Below, one piece after another: positions 1 to 8,481 of a DNA stretch of 37,599 nt (position 1 is its first letter; each line of letters opens with the position of its first letter). The DNA comes from an uncultured Muribaculaceae bacterium (GTDB taxonomy: Bacteria > Bacteroidota > Bacteroidia > Bacteroidales > Muribaculaceae): NCBI GenBank assembly GCA_910587915.1, contig CAJUOB010000027.1, forward strand, positions 1-37,599, read 5' to 3'. The notes under the pieces are model-generated. The model did no database searches, was not told where the DNA came from, and saw nothing but the letters and a program-made list of their open reading frames with translations. The position numbers were made by a program, and so were the translations under genes.

Positions 1-49
1 ACCCTCTGCTTGTAAGGCAGATGCTCTGAACCAGCTGAGCTAAGCGCCC
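1..49 (-). tRNA. tRNA-Val (anticodon TAC), 3' part cut by window edge
   Basis: Read on the minus strand, the 5' acceptor strand GGGCGCT (49 to 43) is followed by TA, a D-arm GCTCAGCTGGTTCAGAGC and an anticodon arm with stem TCTGC/GCAGA around the loop CTTACAA. This gives anticodon TAC, a valine tRNA reading GTA. The variable loop, T-arm and 3' acceptor strand lie outside the window. A good Bacteroidetes promoter sits just upstream at 69-100. Confidence 0.95.
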
Positions 50-68
50 TTTCTTGCTAAAAGCGATG

Positions 69-100
69 CAAAGTTAGGCATGTTTTTTGAATCCACCAAA
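69..100 (-). promoter_or_regulatory. Promoter of the tRNA-Val transcript
   Basis: On the minus strand, TTTG (100-97) is followed by a 20-nt spacer and then TAACTTTG (76-69). This is a full match to the Bacteroidetes -33/-7 pattern. Transcription would start near 62-65, just before the tRNA 5' end at 49. Confidence 0.8.
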
Positions 101-700
101 TTTTTCGCCAACTTTTTTCACAAAAAATTATTTTCCGCCCATATTCTGTGGTGAGATGGCAAGCAAACGGTTTGCGATTTGCTTGAAAAAACATCTTCGA
201 CAATTGGATAATGACGTGCCTTATAGTGGTTTGTGCTCTTTGTTTGAATGAATTCCAGATGCGGTGATGCGGAAAGTAATCTAGATGGGGTTTACTTTAA
301 AAATACTACGATAAGTGATATGTTAAAACGCCAACAGTTACCAAAGGATAATTTGGTCGTAACATATGAACCGATTATGAAAGTTGTATAAAAATGCATT
401 GAACGAATTTCGACTTAAGCAGGATTACTCTTAGTATACTCCAATCGTTGAATATACCTAAACAATAATGGAGTTAATTTTAAAGCCGAGCTTGGACCTG
501 ATACAACATGGAGGTGGTATTATAAATGAAAAATATCCGTTAGCGGTATCTTAATGTGGAAACTCATCCACTATCATCGATTCAGTATCTTTTATGTTAA
601 AATTGGTGGTAGTTTTTTAACAAAGGTGGAGGGAATGTTAAATCGGGTTAATTGGATGCATTTTTTTGGTCCAAAAATATGTTGTATAACATAATTCTTT
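101..700. other. AT-rich stretch with no supported gene
   Basis: No convincing coding region is present on either strand and base composition is clearly more AT-rich than the rest of the window. One plus-strand frame (about 452-700) reads through with a single internal TGA at 527-529, and includes residues like GVNFKAELGPDTTWRWYYK. It could be a decayed coding remnant, but I cannot assign it to a family. Other readable peptides here are 20-25 codons long and unsupported. Confidence 0.5.
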
Positions 701-701
701 A

Positions 702-709
702 TACCTTTG
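702..709 (+). promoter_or_regulatory. TAnnTTTG box ahead of the candidate small RNA
   Basis: TACCTTTG matches the -7 consensus exactly. The nearest TTG (682-684) is 17 nt away rather than the usual 19-21, so the -33 element is imperfect. Two terminator-like hairpins follow within 100 nt and no gene start lies between. Confidence 0.5.
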
Positions 710-751
710 CATCAGTTTTTCATGGTATTAGATTTAAGGTGAAAAGATTAT

Positions 752-778
752 TCGTCGTGACGACGAGTAATTTTTTTT
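752..778 (+). terminator. Hairpin plus T-tract
   Basis: TCGTCG (752-757) pairs with CGACGA (761-766) around the loop TGA. Four bases later comes a run of eight T (771-778). It looks like an intrinsic terminator or attenuator directly ahead of a second one. Confidence 0.6.
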
Positions 779-782
779 ATAT

Positions 783-804
783 AGACCCGAAAGGGTCTTT
801 TTTT
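783..804 (+). terminator. Intrinsic terminator
   Basis: AGACCC (783-788), loop GAAA, GGGTCT (793-798), followed immediately by six T. It is a compact stem with a GNRA-type tetraloop and a U-tract, the best plus-strand terminator near the left end. Confidence 0.8.
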
Positions 805-950
805 ACCCCAATCAACAGGACATTCGTGGTATAATATATGCATTGCCTTTTGGGCGTGCGTTTTTTTGTCCTTTTAGAATTTAGTGGGAAAAAGAACCAA
901 TAAATTTTCCAGCTGTTCCTCAAAATTTCTCAGCAGCCGTGTTTTTTCAC

Positions 951-958
951 TAACTTTG
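951..958 (+). promoter_or_regulatory. Promoter -7 box of the dusB operon
   Basis: TAACTTTG matches the Bacteroidetes -7 consensus and lies 26 nt before the dusB ATG. No clear TTG/TTTG is seen at the expected -33 distance. Confidence 0.6.
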
Positions 959-984
959 CATTTGATTTCCGAAATAAGTACAGT

Positions 985-1989
985 ATGAAGATAGGAACAG
1001 TAGATTTAGGAGAGCGACCGATTGCGCTTGCACCGATGGAAGATGTGACTGATGCATCTTTCCGACTAATATGCAAGGAACAAGGGGCCGACATGACCTA
1101 CTCGGAATTCGTATCGGCCGATGCTTTGGTCCGCAATATCGCAGCAACAACCCGCAAACTGCATATAGCCGAAGGGGAGCGCCCCACTGCCATCCAGATC
1201 TACGGCCGCGAGGTCGAGCCAATGGTGGAAGCCGCCAGAATAGTAGCCGATGCCAAGCCGGACATCCTCGATATCAACTTCGGATGCCCTGTGAAGAAAG
1301 TGGCCGGCAAGGGCGCTGGAGCAGGTATGCTGCGCGATATTCCTAAAATGCTTGAGATCACGCGTGCGGTGGTGCGCGCTGTCGACATTCCTGTTACAGT
1401 GAAGACCCGTCTGGGATGGGATTGCAACTCCAAAATAATAAGCACACTCGCAGAGCAACTGCAGGATTGCGGCATCCAGGCTCTGACTGTGCATGGCCGT
1501 ACGCGCTCACAGATGTACACCGGAGAGGCCGACTGGACCGAGATAGCACGTATAAAGGAGAATCCACGATTCACGTTGCCTCTTATTGGCAACGGAGACC
1601 TCTGCACCCCTCAGCAGGTGGCCGACGCCTTCAGACTTTACGGTGTCGATGGCGTGATGGTGGGTCGTGCATCCATTGGCGCTCCCTGGATATTCCGACA
1701 GATGTCGTCGTTCCTGCGCACGGGCACAGAAGCCGAAGTGAGCAATGCCGAGAAATTCGCATTGCTGCGACGACAGATCCGCGAGAGTGTAGAGCGCATC
1801 GATGAGTACAGAGGCATTTTACACATCAGACGCCATCTGGCTGCATCGCCACTGTTCAAGAGTATTCCCGGATTCCGTCCCACACGCATAGCAATGCTCA
1901 AGGCATCGACCCTCGATGAGCTCGAGGAGATTCTTGCACATATCGAAATCGATATCCTCACTCCGGATCAGACAATCACACAACTATGA
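985..1989 (+). CDS. dusB: tRNA-dihydrouridine synthase, DusB type
   Basis: FMN-dependent enzyme that reduces uridine to dihydrouridine in the tRNA D-loop, acting in the cytoplasm. The 334-residue length is normal. The N-terminal TIM barrel begins with APMEDVTD (16-23). NFGCPVKKVAGKGAGAGML follows, with Cys101 the expected catalytic acid. HGRTRSQMYTG (about 171), IGNGDL (about 203) and DGVMVGRASIG (about 225) are flavin- and phosphate-binding segments. The C-terminal helical tRNA-binding part starts near residue 250. The run after NFGCP fits DusB better than DusA or DusC. The ATG at 985 fits the promoter at 951-958. The stop overlaps the next start as ATGA (1986-1989), so translation is probably coupled to the GIN-domain gene. 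Confidence 0.93.
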   Translation: MKIGTVDLGERPIALAPMEDVTDASFRLICKEQGADMTYSEFVSADALVRNIAATTRKLHIAEGERPTAIQIYGREVEPMVEAARIVADAKPDILDINFGCPVKKVAGKGAGAGMLRDIPKMLEITRAVVRAVDIPVTVKTRLGWDCNSKIISTLAEQLQDCGIQALTVHGRTRSQMYTGEADWTEIARIKENPRFTLPLIGNGDLCTPQQVADAFRLYGVDGVMVGRASIGAPWIFRQMSSFLRTGTEAEVSNAEKFALLRRQIRESVERIDEYRGILHIRRHLAASPLFKSIPGFRPTRIAMLKASTLDELEEILAHIEIDILTPDQTITQL

Positions 1990-2711
1990 AAAAACATATA
2001 TTCATCACTATCATGCTCGCCGTCGCACTCAATATCGGTGTATTGCGTGCCGACGAAGCCCGCTACTCGCTCAATGTAGCCAATTTCAACTCTATAACTG
2101 TAGTCGACGGGATTAATGTAGACTATTACTGCAATCCGGACTCTGCCGGATGGATTGTTTTTACAGCCAATCCTGAACTGGCTTCGAAGATATCATTCTC
2201 CAATAACAAGGAGCATCTGCGCATACAGACTTTGGCCGACGAAAAGCCTTTCGAAAATCTACCGACAGTACGTGCGTACTCTGCAGCGCTCCGCTATGCA
2301 GAAAACTCGGGCGACTCCACTCTACGGGTGTTCACCGACGTACCTGTCGATAAATTCTCGGCAAAGCAGATCGGCAACGGCTTTTTAGAAGTTCATGGTG
2401 TGCAGACAAAGAAATTCGAGGGCAATGCTGCTGCCGGTCACGGACGCATATCGGTCGACGGAAAAGCTGACAAAGTAAAATTGTCCAATGTAGGCACCGG
2501 CGATATCGAAGCCTCAGGCCTACAGAGTGCTGCCGTGGAATGCTTCATAATCGGCCCTGGCACCATCCACGTCATCGCCCACGACCAACTCAAAGTCATG
2601 GGAGCCGGTTCCGGCAGGGTTATAAACCACGCCGAGGCTGTCAAAACAGTAAACAGATCGATTGGTATAAAGACTGAGACGCCATCCTCATCCGGTGAAG
2701 AGCAACCTTAA
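1986..2711 (+). CDS. GIN-domain (DUF2807) exported protein
   Basis: A 241-residue protein with an N-terminal signal peptide (about residues 1-22, ending near RADE) and a repetitive beta-rich body. The spacing of SITVVDGINVDYY, SFSNNKEHLRI, GNGFLEVHG, KVKLSNVGTGDIEASG and KVMGAGSGRVI resembles the putative auto-transporter adhesin head GIN domain (DUF2807), a beta-solenoid common in Bacteroidetes. It probably sits in the periplasm or at the outer membrane. Its function is not known; the family name does not prove adhesion. It starts inside the dusB stop (ATGA), and the flippase start lies inside its own 3' end, so the three genes form one transcription unit. The family call is from pattern memory, not a search. 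Confidence 0.75.
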   Translation: MKKHIFITIMLAVALNIGVLRADEARYSLNVANFNSITVVDGINVDYYCNPDSAGWIVFTANPELASKISFSNNKEHLRIQTLADEKPFENLPTVRAYSAALRYAENSGDSTLRVFTDVPVDKFSAKQIGNGFLEVHGVQTKKFEGNAAAGHGRISVDGKADKVKLSNVGTGDIEASGLQSAAVECFIIGPGTIHVIAHDQLKVMGAGSGRVINHAEAVKTVNRSIGIKTETPSSSGEEQP

Positions 2712-4173
2712 GACACGCACAGCAGGTTCGCTGAAATGGAATCTGGTGGATAAACTATCCACTCAGGTTCTATATGCCATCACCGGCATAGTGCTTGCAC
2801 GTGAGCTTAGTCAGGAAGACTTCGGCCTGGTTGGCGCTGTGCTTGTGTTTCAGGCCTTTGCATCGCTTTTGGTAGACAGTGGCTTTTCGTTTGCGTTGCT
2901 TCAGAAACAGCGCCCCACACGGCTCGACTATTCGAGCGTTCTGTGGTTCAATCTTGCCGTGGCGGCAACCCTATACGTGATTCTGTTTCTTGGCGCTCCG
3001 CTGGTAGCGGCATGTTTCGGCGGAGACGAACGCCTCATACCGCTGTCGAGGGTGATGTTCCTATCCCTCATACTCAACGCTTCTATAATCGTGCAGACCA
3101 ACCGGCTTATGAAAGCTATGGATGTGCGCATGGTCGCGGCATCCAACTTCATAGGCCTGGTCGCAGGAGGGCTGACAGGCATCTATATGGCTCTGGCCGG
3201 ATATGGCGCATGGGCAGTAGTATGGCAAACGATTGTCATGGGGGCATGCAAAGCCATAGTGCTATGGACATCGACCCGATGGCGGCCGATGGCTGCTATA
3301 TCGTGGACTTCCTTGAGAGGCTTTTTCGGCATAGGGTCAAAAATGATGTTCACTTCATTCCTGAACACCCTTTTCCAATACATCTACTCTTTCTTTATTG
3401 GCAACCGTGTGGGACTCGTATCGCTTGGATACTACACTCAGGCCGACAAATGGAGCAAGATGGGCATATCATCGCTATCTCAGGTACTTACATCGACTTT
3501 CATCCCCACTCTGTCGGCCGTACAGGATCAGCCTGAGCGCTTCCGCCTGATATGCTCGAAGATGAACCGCTTCACATCCTATCTGCTTTTCCCGGCAATG
3601 ATAGGACTAATGGTGATGGCTCGTCCGATTTTCCACACATTATTCGGCTCCAAATGGGACCCGTCAATCATATTGTTCCAATTGCTGCTTCTGCGAGGCA
3701 TATTCACCGTACTCATATCGCTGTACAACAATTATCTCCTCGCGCTCGGGCATGCACGCACCATAATGCATCTCGAGATAGTGCGGGATTCAGTTGCAGT
3801 CATAGCCATAATCATAACATTGCCTTACATGGCCCTGACGCATGCCGACGACCCCGTATATGGCATCACTATCCTGCTGTGGGGCCAGGTTGCGGCCACA
3901 GTTTTTACCTGGGGTCTATCACTGATATTTACTGTCCGAGCCATCGGAACACGGCTTATGTCGTTCGTGCGCGACATGTTGCCCTATGTAGCCCTAACCG
4001 GTCTCATTCTGCCAATCATGCATCTTGCTTCGGAGGGTGTGGATGCTGCATGGCTTAAGCTTACGGTGGAAGTATCTGTGGGCGCCACACTTTACATCGG
4101 TGCCAACCTGCTACTGCGCAGCCGCGTACAGAAACAGGTTTTCGACTATCTTCGTGGTCGTAAAATCGACTGA
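2695..4173 (+). CDS. Polysaccharide/O-antigen flippase of the MOP superfamily (Wzx-like)
   Basis: A 492-residue polytopic membrane protein that probably flips lipid-linked oligosaccharide across the inner membrane. The N-terminal segment (SLKWNLVDKLSTQVLYAITG) and following LAREL.QEDFGLVG are typical of Polysacc_synt/MatE-type transporters. About 12-14 hydrophobic segments are spread over the whole length. The start is a GTG at 2695, 17 nt inside the previous gene; the next Met is more than 80 codons in and would remove the first membrane segments. No glycosyltransferases are adjacent, so the cargo cannot be inferred. No good terminator is seen in the 65-nt convergent gap after the stop. Confidence 0.88.
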   Translation: MKSNLKTRTAGSLKWNLVDKLSTQVLYAITGIVLARELSQEDFGLVGAVLVFQAFASLLVDSGFSFALLQKQRPTRLDYSSVLWFNLAVAATLYVILFLGAPLVAACFGGDERLIPLSRVMFLSLILNASIIVQTNRLMKAMDVRMVAASNFIGLVAGGLTGIYMALAGYGAWAVVWQTIVMGACKAIVLWTSTRWRPMAAISWTSLRGFFGIGSKMMFTSFLNTLFQYIYSFFIGNRVGLVSLGYYTQADKWSKMGISSLSQVLTSTFIPTLSAVQDQPERFRLICSKMNRFTSYLLFPAMIGLMVMARPIFHTLFGSKWDPSIILFQLLLLRGIFTVLISLYNNYLLALGHARTIMHLEIVRDSVAVIAIIITLPYMALTHADDPVYGITILLWGQVAATVFTWGLSLIFTVRAIGTRLMSFVRDMLPYVALTGLILPIMHLASEGVDAAWLKLTVEVSVGATLYIGANLLLRSRVQKQVFDYLRGRKID

Positions 4174-4238
4174 GAATAAATATCTTAACGGTATTTAATG
4201 CAGTGGGGAATGTAATTTCTATTCTCTAATTTTTGCAT

Positions 4239-5549
4239 TTAGAACGAGAACATACACATCACCTCGGCACGGCGGGCATAGCGATGCTGGCCATCGGCAT
4301 TGCCACGCTTGCCGATGTTTAGTTCGGCTCCGACCTGCATGCGCGGCGTCATGTTCCAGAACACATTTGCCGTAGCAACCCAACCATACTTATACTCTGT
4401 CGGATCGGTGCGATGAGCCGGCAGATAGCGAAGCTGACTCATGCTTGCACTCGCGAAGAGATTCGGCTTGAAATTATACTGCAGACCCAGGCAATATCCA
4501 GCCGAGGCAGGCGCATATAGGCGTCCCGGCTCTGTAGGGTCTGCCACAAGATCGTAGTTGCCCAATAGGTCGCCACCGAGTCCGGCGTACCCATGACCAT
4601 AGGTCCCGGTCACATAGGTGGTCACACGGTCGCCCCAGTGGGCCACGGAACTCAGCATGGTGCCCCAACCGGCTCTGTTATGGTTGGTGCCGGCTGCCAT
4701 ATCGCGGTACGACAGTGTGCGAACGATTCCCGACAGACGTATATGCTGTCCCGGAGCCCACTGGTACTGGGCAAAGGCAGCAAAATCGGGCATCCAGTTA
4801 TCAACATTCTGCGTAGTAGTACCGTCGGCACCAATGGCAGGCGACGGCGTCTCGGCCGATACGGCAAATACCCATTTATCGTGCACCACAGGCATATATC
4901 GCACCAGCACCGCCGTCGGAGTTATCTTATTTGTCGGCCCCTGGGCATCTATCACCGGCGGCAATGCCGACGGATCGGAGAATGTCGACGATGCATAGCC
5001 TACCGTGAAATCATTGATTATAGCATAAGCCTTCTTCAATTTGAAATCGCGACTTTGGTAGCCGGTGAAATTGGCCTCTATATACAGCTGATAATCACCA
5101 AGCAACTTATTGCGGCCCAGCACTCGGAAGAACAGGCACGTACCCGAAGGCGTGGTGTCGAAATGGCGCATCTTGGCAGGGTCGGGAGTCATCGGTATGA
5201 GATATGGCGCGAATCCTGCGGCAGGCATGGCTCCTCCCCAGTCGTAATATCCCCTCATGCGCACGGCGCCACCGATACCCATGGCCAACTGTGCATCTTT
5301 GCTCATGAAAAGAAAGTATGGAGCAGCAGGATCGGAAAAATGACGGAACTGGTCGTAGTAGAACACCGATATGCGTTGCCGTATTGAGTCCACATATGCC
5401 TGAGTGGCGCTATCGGCCGGTTTACCGTCGATATACACCAGTTTATGACTTTTCAACAATGAATCGGTCTGACTGTCGACCATATTTTTTGCACTCAATC
5501 CGCAGATAATTGCAGACAAGGCAAGAAACGATAAAAAAAAGCGGCGCAT
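4239..5549 (-). CDS. DcaP-like outer-membrane porin
   Basis: A 436-residue protein with a signal peptide (about 1-20) and a soluble N-terminal stretch (22-80). It then has a series of amphipathic beta-strands rich in aromatic residues, ending in MCMFSF with a terminal Phe, as expected of an outer-membrane barrel. Phrases such as GGAVRMRGYYDWGG, DYQLYIEANFTG, LKKAYAIINDFTVGYASSTFSDPSALPPVID and IRLSGIVRTLSYRD recall the DcaP trimeric porin family. The likely role is passive uptake of small, perhaps anionic, solutes; the substrate is unknown. It lies about 100 nt downstream of glnA on the same strand with no recognisable TAnnTTTG box, so it may be partly co-transcribed with it. Confidence 0.75.
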   Translation of the reverse strand: MRRFFLSFLALSAIICGLSAKNMVDSQTDSLLKSHKLVYIDGKPADSATQAYVDSIRQRISVFYYDQFRHFSDPAAPYFLFMSKDAQLAMGIGGAVRMRGYYDWGGAMPAAGFAPYLIPMTPDPAKMRHFDTTPSGTCLFFRVLGRNKLLGDYQLYIEANFTGYQSRDFKLKKAYAIINDFTVGYASSTFSDPSALPPVIDAQGPTNKITPTAVLVRYMPVVHDKWVFAVSAETPSPAIGADGTTTQNVDNWMPDFAAFAQYQWAPGQHIRLSGIVRTLSYRDMAAGTNHNRAGWGTMLSSVAHWGDRVTTYVTGTYGHGYAGLGGDLLGNYDLVADPTEPGRLYAPASAGYCLGLQYNFKPNLFASASMSQLRYLPAHRTDPTEYKYGWVATANVFWNMTPRMQVGAELNIGKRGNADGQHRYARRAEVMCMFSF

Positions 5550-5651
5550 AATGTTGATGAATTTTTACTATCATTAACATTATGCCGCCACTATTTGTTC
5601 AATCCCTGAATGTGTTTACCTTGGGATTATGTCAGAGTTTAAGCTTTATTC

Positions 5652-7166
5652 TTAGCCGCAGTAAAAATACTCGCGTACAATCTCGAGCATCAGTTCCGGA
5701 TCGGAAAGAGCTCGGGCGGCACGGTCGTCGTCGAAAGAGCGCAGACGCTTCTCCACTGCTTTAAGGGCGCCGGCCGGGAATACTCCATACTCCTCGAAGA
5801 TAGTGTGGCGTTTCTCCAGACACTCGGCCGACTCGCGGCAGTTTACCGGCAAAGTAGGCAGTGCTGCAAGGCGAGCGGCATTTTCGGGTTTATGAATATC
5901 GACATCGACATAGCGGGCGGCTGCCACCTCGAGTGCATCGGGCATCTCGAATCCGTGGCGCACAGCAACTGCCAGGGCTGCGATGAGCTGGTAGATATCG
6001 GCCGAGCAGTCGGCCGAACGGATTTCGAATGTCTGCTTCTGACGGGCATCGACATCGGCGCACACAGTGGCGTTTTCGCGACCGTTGGCCTTGGCGCACA
6101 TATCGGTGTGAGCAGTCCATCCAAGGGGCACGCGCACGAGGACCGAGCGGTTACGGTCGCCCCAGCATATATTGGTGGGTGCCTCCTGATGCGGAACAAG
6201 GCGGAAGTAGGATGTCGGATTGGCATTGCCGAACGCTGTAAGCGCCGGAGCGAGGTCCATAAGGCCGGCGATGGCTCGGCGGCCATCGTCGCTGAGCACA
6301 CCTTCCGGAGCAAGCATGGCGCTGCTTCCATCGGCATGTGTCAGTTTCATGTGTATATGAAGGCCCGAGCCGGCTTTTCCAACGGTGATCTTGGGTGCAA
6401 ATGTTATATCGAGACCCTCGCGCTGCGCAAGATTGCGTATCACCCACTTGGCGAGCACCAGCTGATCGGCGGCATCGCGGGCGTCGACAGGCAGGAATTC
6501 GATTTCATTCTGCTCATACACCATTCCGTCGAGGGTGAAATTACCAACTTCGGAGTGGCCATATTTAATCTGGGCACCGGTGCGGGCTATGTAGCTCATG
6601 CACAGCGTGCGGAAATCGTTGAATTTCGCGAAAGGAGCCGATTCGTGGTAGCCGCGCTGGTCGGTAGCTGGGAAGGTGCCACTGTCGGGGGCTATCACGT
6701 AGTATTCGAGCTCTCCCATGGCATTGAATGTAAGGCCGGTCACCTCGGTGAATGCACGGCAAGCCTTGTCGAGCATGCTCTCGGGAGCCGATTCAAGTTG
6801 GTTGCCATCCTTATCGAAGTACGAGCACAGCATGGTTAGAGTGGGCAGTGGCGCGAAAGGATCGACAAAGGCAGTGCGGAAGCGTGGCACCACATAGAGG
6901 TCGGAGCTGCCGGCTTCGATAAACGGGAACAGCGACGAGCCGTCCACACGTTCGCCAAGGGTAAGTATTGTCTCGAGATATGCCAGATTATTGATGACGA
7001 AATTGAGAGTCTTCAGACGCCCGTCGGCAGCCGGATACATGAAGTTCACCATTTCAATTCCATTGGTGGTAATGAAATCGATTATATCGGCCTTGGTGAA
7101 ATCGGCCGGTGCTTTCTGCAGGTATGCCACCACGGCATTCTTGCTAAGTTTCAGTTCGTTGGTCAT
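5652..7166 (-). CDS. glnA: Glutamine synthetase (type I fold, Bacteroidales form)
   Basis: ATP-dependent ligation of ammonia to glutamate. Its 504 residues are long for type I enzymes because of an N-terminal extension of about 25. The beta-grasp domain (about 30-110) contains FMYPAADGRLKTLNFVI. The catalytic domain shows GELEYYVI (151-158), GHSEVGNF, YEQNEIEFLP (about 218-226), the HIH of GSGLHIHMK (about 267-274) and NPTSYFRLVPHQEAPTN (about 316), with WGDRNRSVLVRVP after it. These carry the metal, ammonium and glutamate ligands. I do not see the adenylylation-loop tyrosine motif of enteric GlnA, so covalent control of that type is unlikely. Gamma-glutamyl-polyamine synthetases share the fold and cannot be fully excluded. 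No TAnnTTTG box is visible upstream, which may mean regulated transcription from an atypical promoter. Confidence 0.85.
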   Translation of the reverse strand: MTNELKLSKNAVVAYLQKAPADFTKADIIDFITTNGIEMVNFMYPAADGRLKTLNFVINNLAYLETILTLGERVDGSSLFPFIEAGSSDLYVVPRFRTAFVDPFAPLPTLTMLCSYFDKDGNQLESAPESMLDKACRAFTEVTGLTFNAMGELEYYVIAPDSGTFPATDQRGYHESAPFAKFNDFRTLCMSYIARTGAQIKYGHSEVGNFTLDGMVYEQNEIEFLPVDARDAADQLVLAKWVIRNLAQREGLDITFAPKITVGKAGSGLHIHMKLTHADGSSAMLAPEGVLSDDGRRAIAGLMDLAPALTAFGNANPTSYFRLVPHQEAPTNICWGDRNRSVLVRVPLGWTAHTDMCAKANGRENATVCADVDARQKQTFEIRSADCSADIYQLIAALAVAVRHGFEMPDALEVAAARYVDVDIHKPENAARLAALPTLPVNCRESAECLEKRHTIFEEYGVFPAGALKAVEKRLRSFDDDRAARALSDPELMLEIVREYFYCG

Positions 7167-7271
7167 AGATTCAGGAAATATGTTCTATTGTATGTAGTAT
7201 GATAGCTTGTTAAAAACGAAGGTCTGTGTCTTTATGTTGTGTCATTACGATAAATTCACATATACAAGCAA

Positions 7272-7316
7272 AAAGTCGAGGTTATGCCTTTTCATCAAAG
7301 ACACTCCCTCGACTTT
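7272..7316 (-). terminator. Intrinsic terminator of the murein-peptide operon
   Basis: AAAGTCGAGG (7272-7281) and CCTCGACTTT (7307-7316) form a perfect 10-bp stem. The 25-nt loop can fold a smaller hairpin (GTCTTT against AAAGGC, minus-strand sense). On the minus strand the stem runs into a T-tract, about 12 nt after the epimerase stop. Confidence 0.75.
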
Positions 7317-7327
7317 ATAAGTCGTTA

Positions 7328-8458
7328 TTACACCTTCACGACACCGATACCGGGCCTGTCATTGAGGGTCACCTTTCCGTCGACAATCTTCATGCCGTCG
7401 AAAATATCGTTGCCGATCAACAGGTTGCCGTCAAGGTCGGCCCAGTCGACCATCGGAGCGAGCTGGGCAGCAGCCGATACCGCGCACGATGTCTCGGTCA
7501 TGCAACCGAGCATAACCTTCATACCAAGGGCGCGGGCAAGTACGGCCATCTTATATGCCTCGTGCATACCGGTGCTCTTCATCAGCTTGATATTGATACC
7601 ATCATAGGCCTGGGCGGCACGGCGAACGTCGGGCAGACGCTGCAGGAACTCATCGGCGATGATGGGCAGTGGCGAGCGTTCACGCAGCCATGCTGTATCG
7701 TCGATAGCGGCCTTATCCATAGGCTGCTCCACGAACATACAGTTGCGCTCGGCGAGCCAATGGCACATCTCGAGGGCCTTTTCCTTGTTGTTCCATCCTT
7801 GGTTGGCATCCACACAGATTGGTACATCGGTATGACGGCGCAGAGCCTCCACGATTTCCTTATCGTGGTCGAGGCCCATCTTCACCTTCACAACCTTGTA
7901 GGGGGCGGTTTCCTCTATTTTCTTACGCATTTCCTCCGGATTGGCATCGTAGCTGATGGTGAAGGATGTGTTGGGACAATTGTCGGGATTCAGGCCCCAT
8001 ATCTTGTACCATGGCTGGCCCATGATCTTGCCTGTAAGGTCGTGCAGCGCGATATCGACCGACGCCTTGGCGGCACGGTTATTGGGAGCGACCTTCTCCA
8101 TGTATTCATGTATGTCCTCAATGCGGAAAGGATCTGAGAACTGGCTCAGGTCGAGTTTCGACAGAAAATCGCATACAGAGGCCACGCTCTCGCCAAGATA
8201 TGGAGGCATTGAAGCTTCGCCATAGCCCACAACGCCGTCGTACTCTATCTCCACCTGCACACCGGGGGTGGTGGTGCGCTGGTTGCGGGCAAGGTTGAAT
8301 GCATGCCGTAGCTTAAGTTCGTAGGGGCGGAACGACAGGTTAAGCCGCCCGGATTTACCCGTGGTACGGGTGGCGCTGTCGAGAGCCGACAGCGATATAG
8401 GCGATGCGGCAATCATGGCGCCGAGCATGCCTGTTTTGAGGAAATTGCGTCTGTTCAC
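7328..8458 (-). CDS. L-Ala-D/L-Glu dipeptide epimerase, exported (enolase superfamily)
   Basis: Racemises the Glu of L-Ala-D-Glu released from peptidoglycan so that ordinary peptidases can use it. It is 376 residues long. It begins MNRRNFLKTGMLGA, a twin-arginine (Tat) type signal, so a periplasmic folded enzyme is likely. The catalytic set of the muconate-lactonizing-enzyme subgroup is present: KVK (191-193), metal ligands Asp218 (CVDANQGW), Glu244 (VEQP) and Asp269 (IADEF), and the second acid/base Lys291 (NIKLMKSTG). A DxDG-like segment (DLDG, 341-344) near the C-terminus is typical of dipeptide epimerases. The start codon is GTG. It is the last gene of an operon, 23 nt after the NlpC/P60 gene, which supports the substrate. 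Exact dipeptide specificity is inference. Confidence 0.87.
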   Translation of the reverse strand: MNRRNFLKTGMLGAMIAASPISLSALDSATRTTGKSGRLNLSFRPYELKLRHAFNLARNQRTTTPGVQVEIEYDGVVGYGEASMPPYLGESVASVCDFLSKLDLSQFSDPFRIEDIHEYMEKVAPNNRAAKASVDIALHDLTGKIMGQPWYKIWGLNPDNCPNTSFTISYDANPEEMRKKIEETAPYKVVKVKMGLDHDKEIVEALRRHTDVPICVDANQGWNNKEKALEMCHWLAERNCMFVEQPMDKAAIDDTAWLRERSPLPIIADEFLQRLPDVRRAAQAYDGINIKLMKSTGMHEAYKMAVLARALGMKVMLGCMTETSCAVSAAAQLAPMVDWADLDGNLLIGNDIFDGMKIVDGKVTLNDRPGIGVVKV

Positions 8459-8481
8459 AGTATTAAGAAGTTTTCTAATTT

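Larger units (their letters stand above)
716..804 (+). ncRNA. Candidate small RNA
   Basis: The predicted transcript would begin about 6-7 nt after the box at 702-709 and end at one of two consecutive hairpin-plus-T-tract terminators (752-778 and 783-804), giving about 60 or 90 nt. No RNA family is recognised. A 60-codon frame (652-834) covers this stretch but begins upstream of the promoter and runs through both hairpins, so I do not believe it is translated. The call rests only on promoter and terminator spacing. Confidence 0.35.

Noticed and set aside
652..834. 60-codon plus-strand reading frame
   Set aside because: It begins before a promoter box and runs through two hairpin terminators; its residues look like translated non-coding AT-rich DNA.
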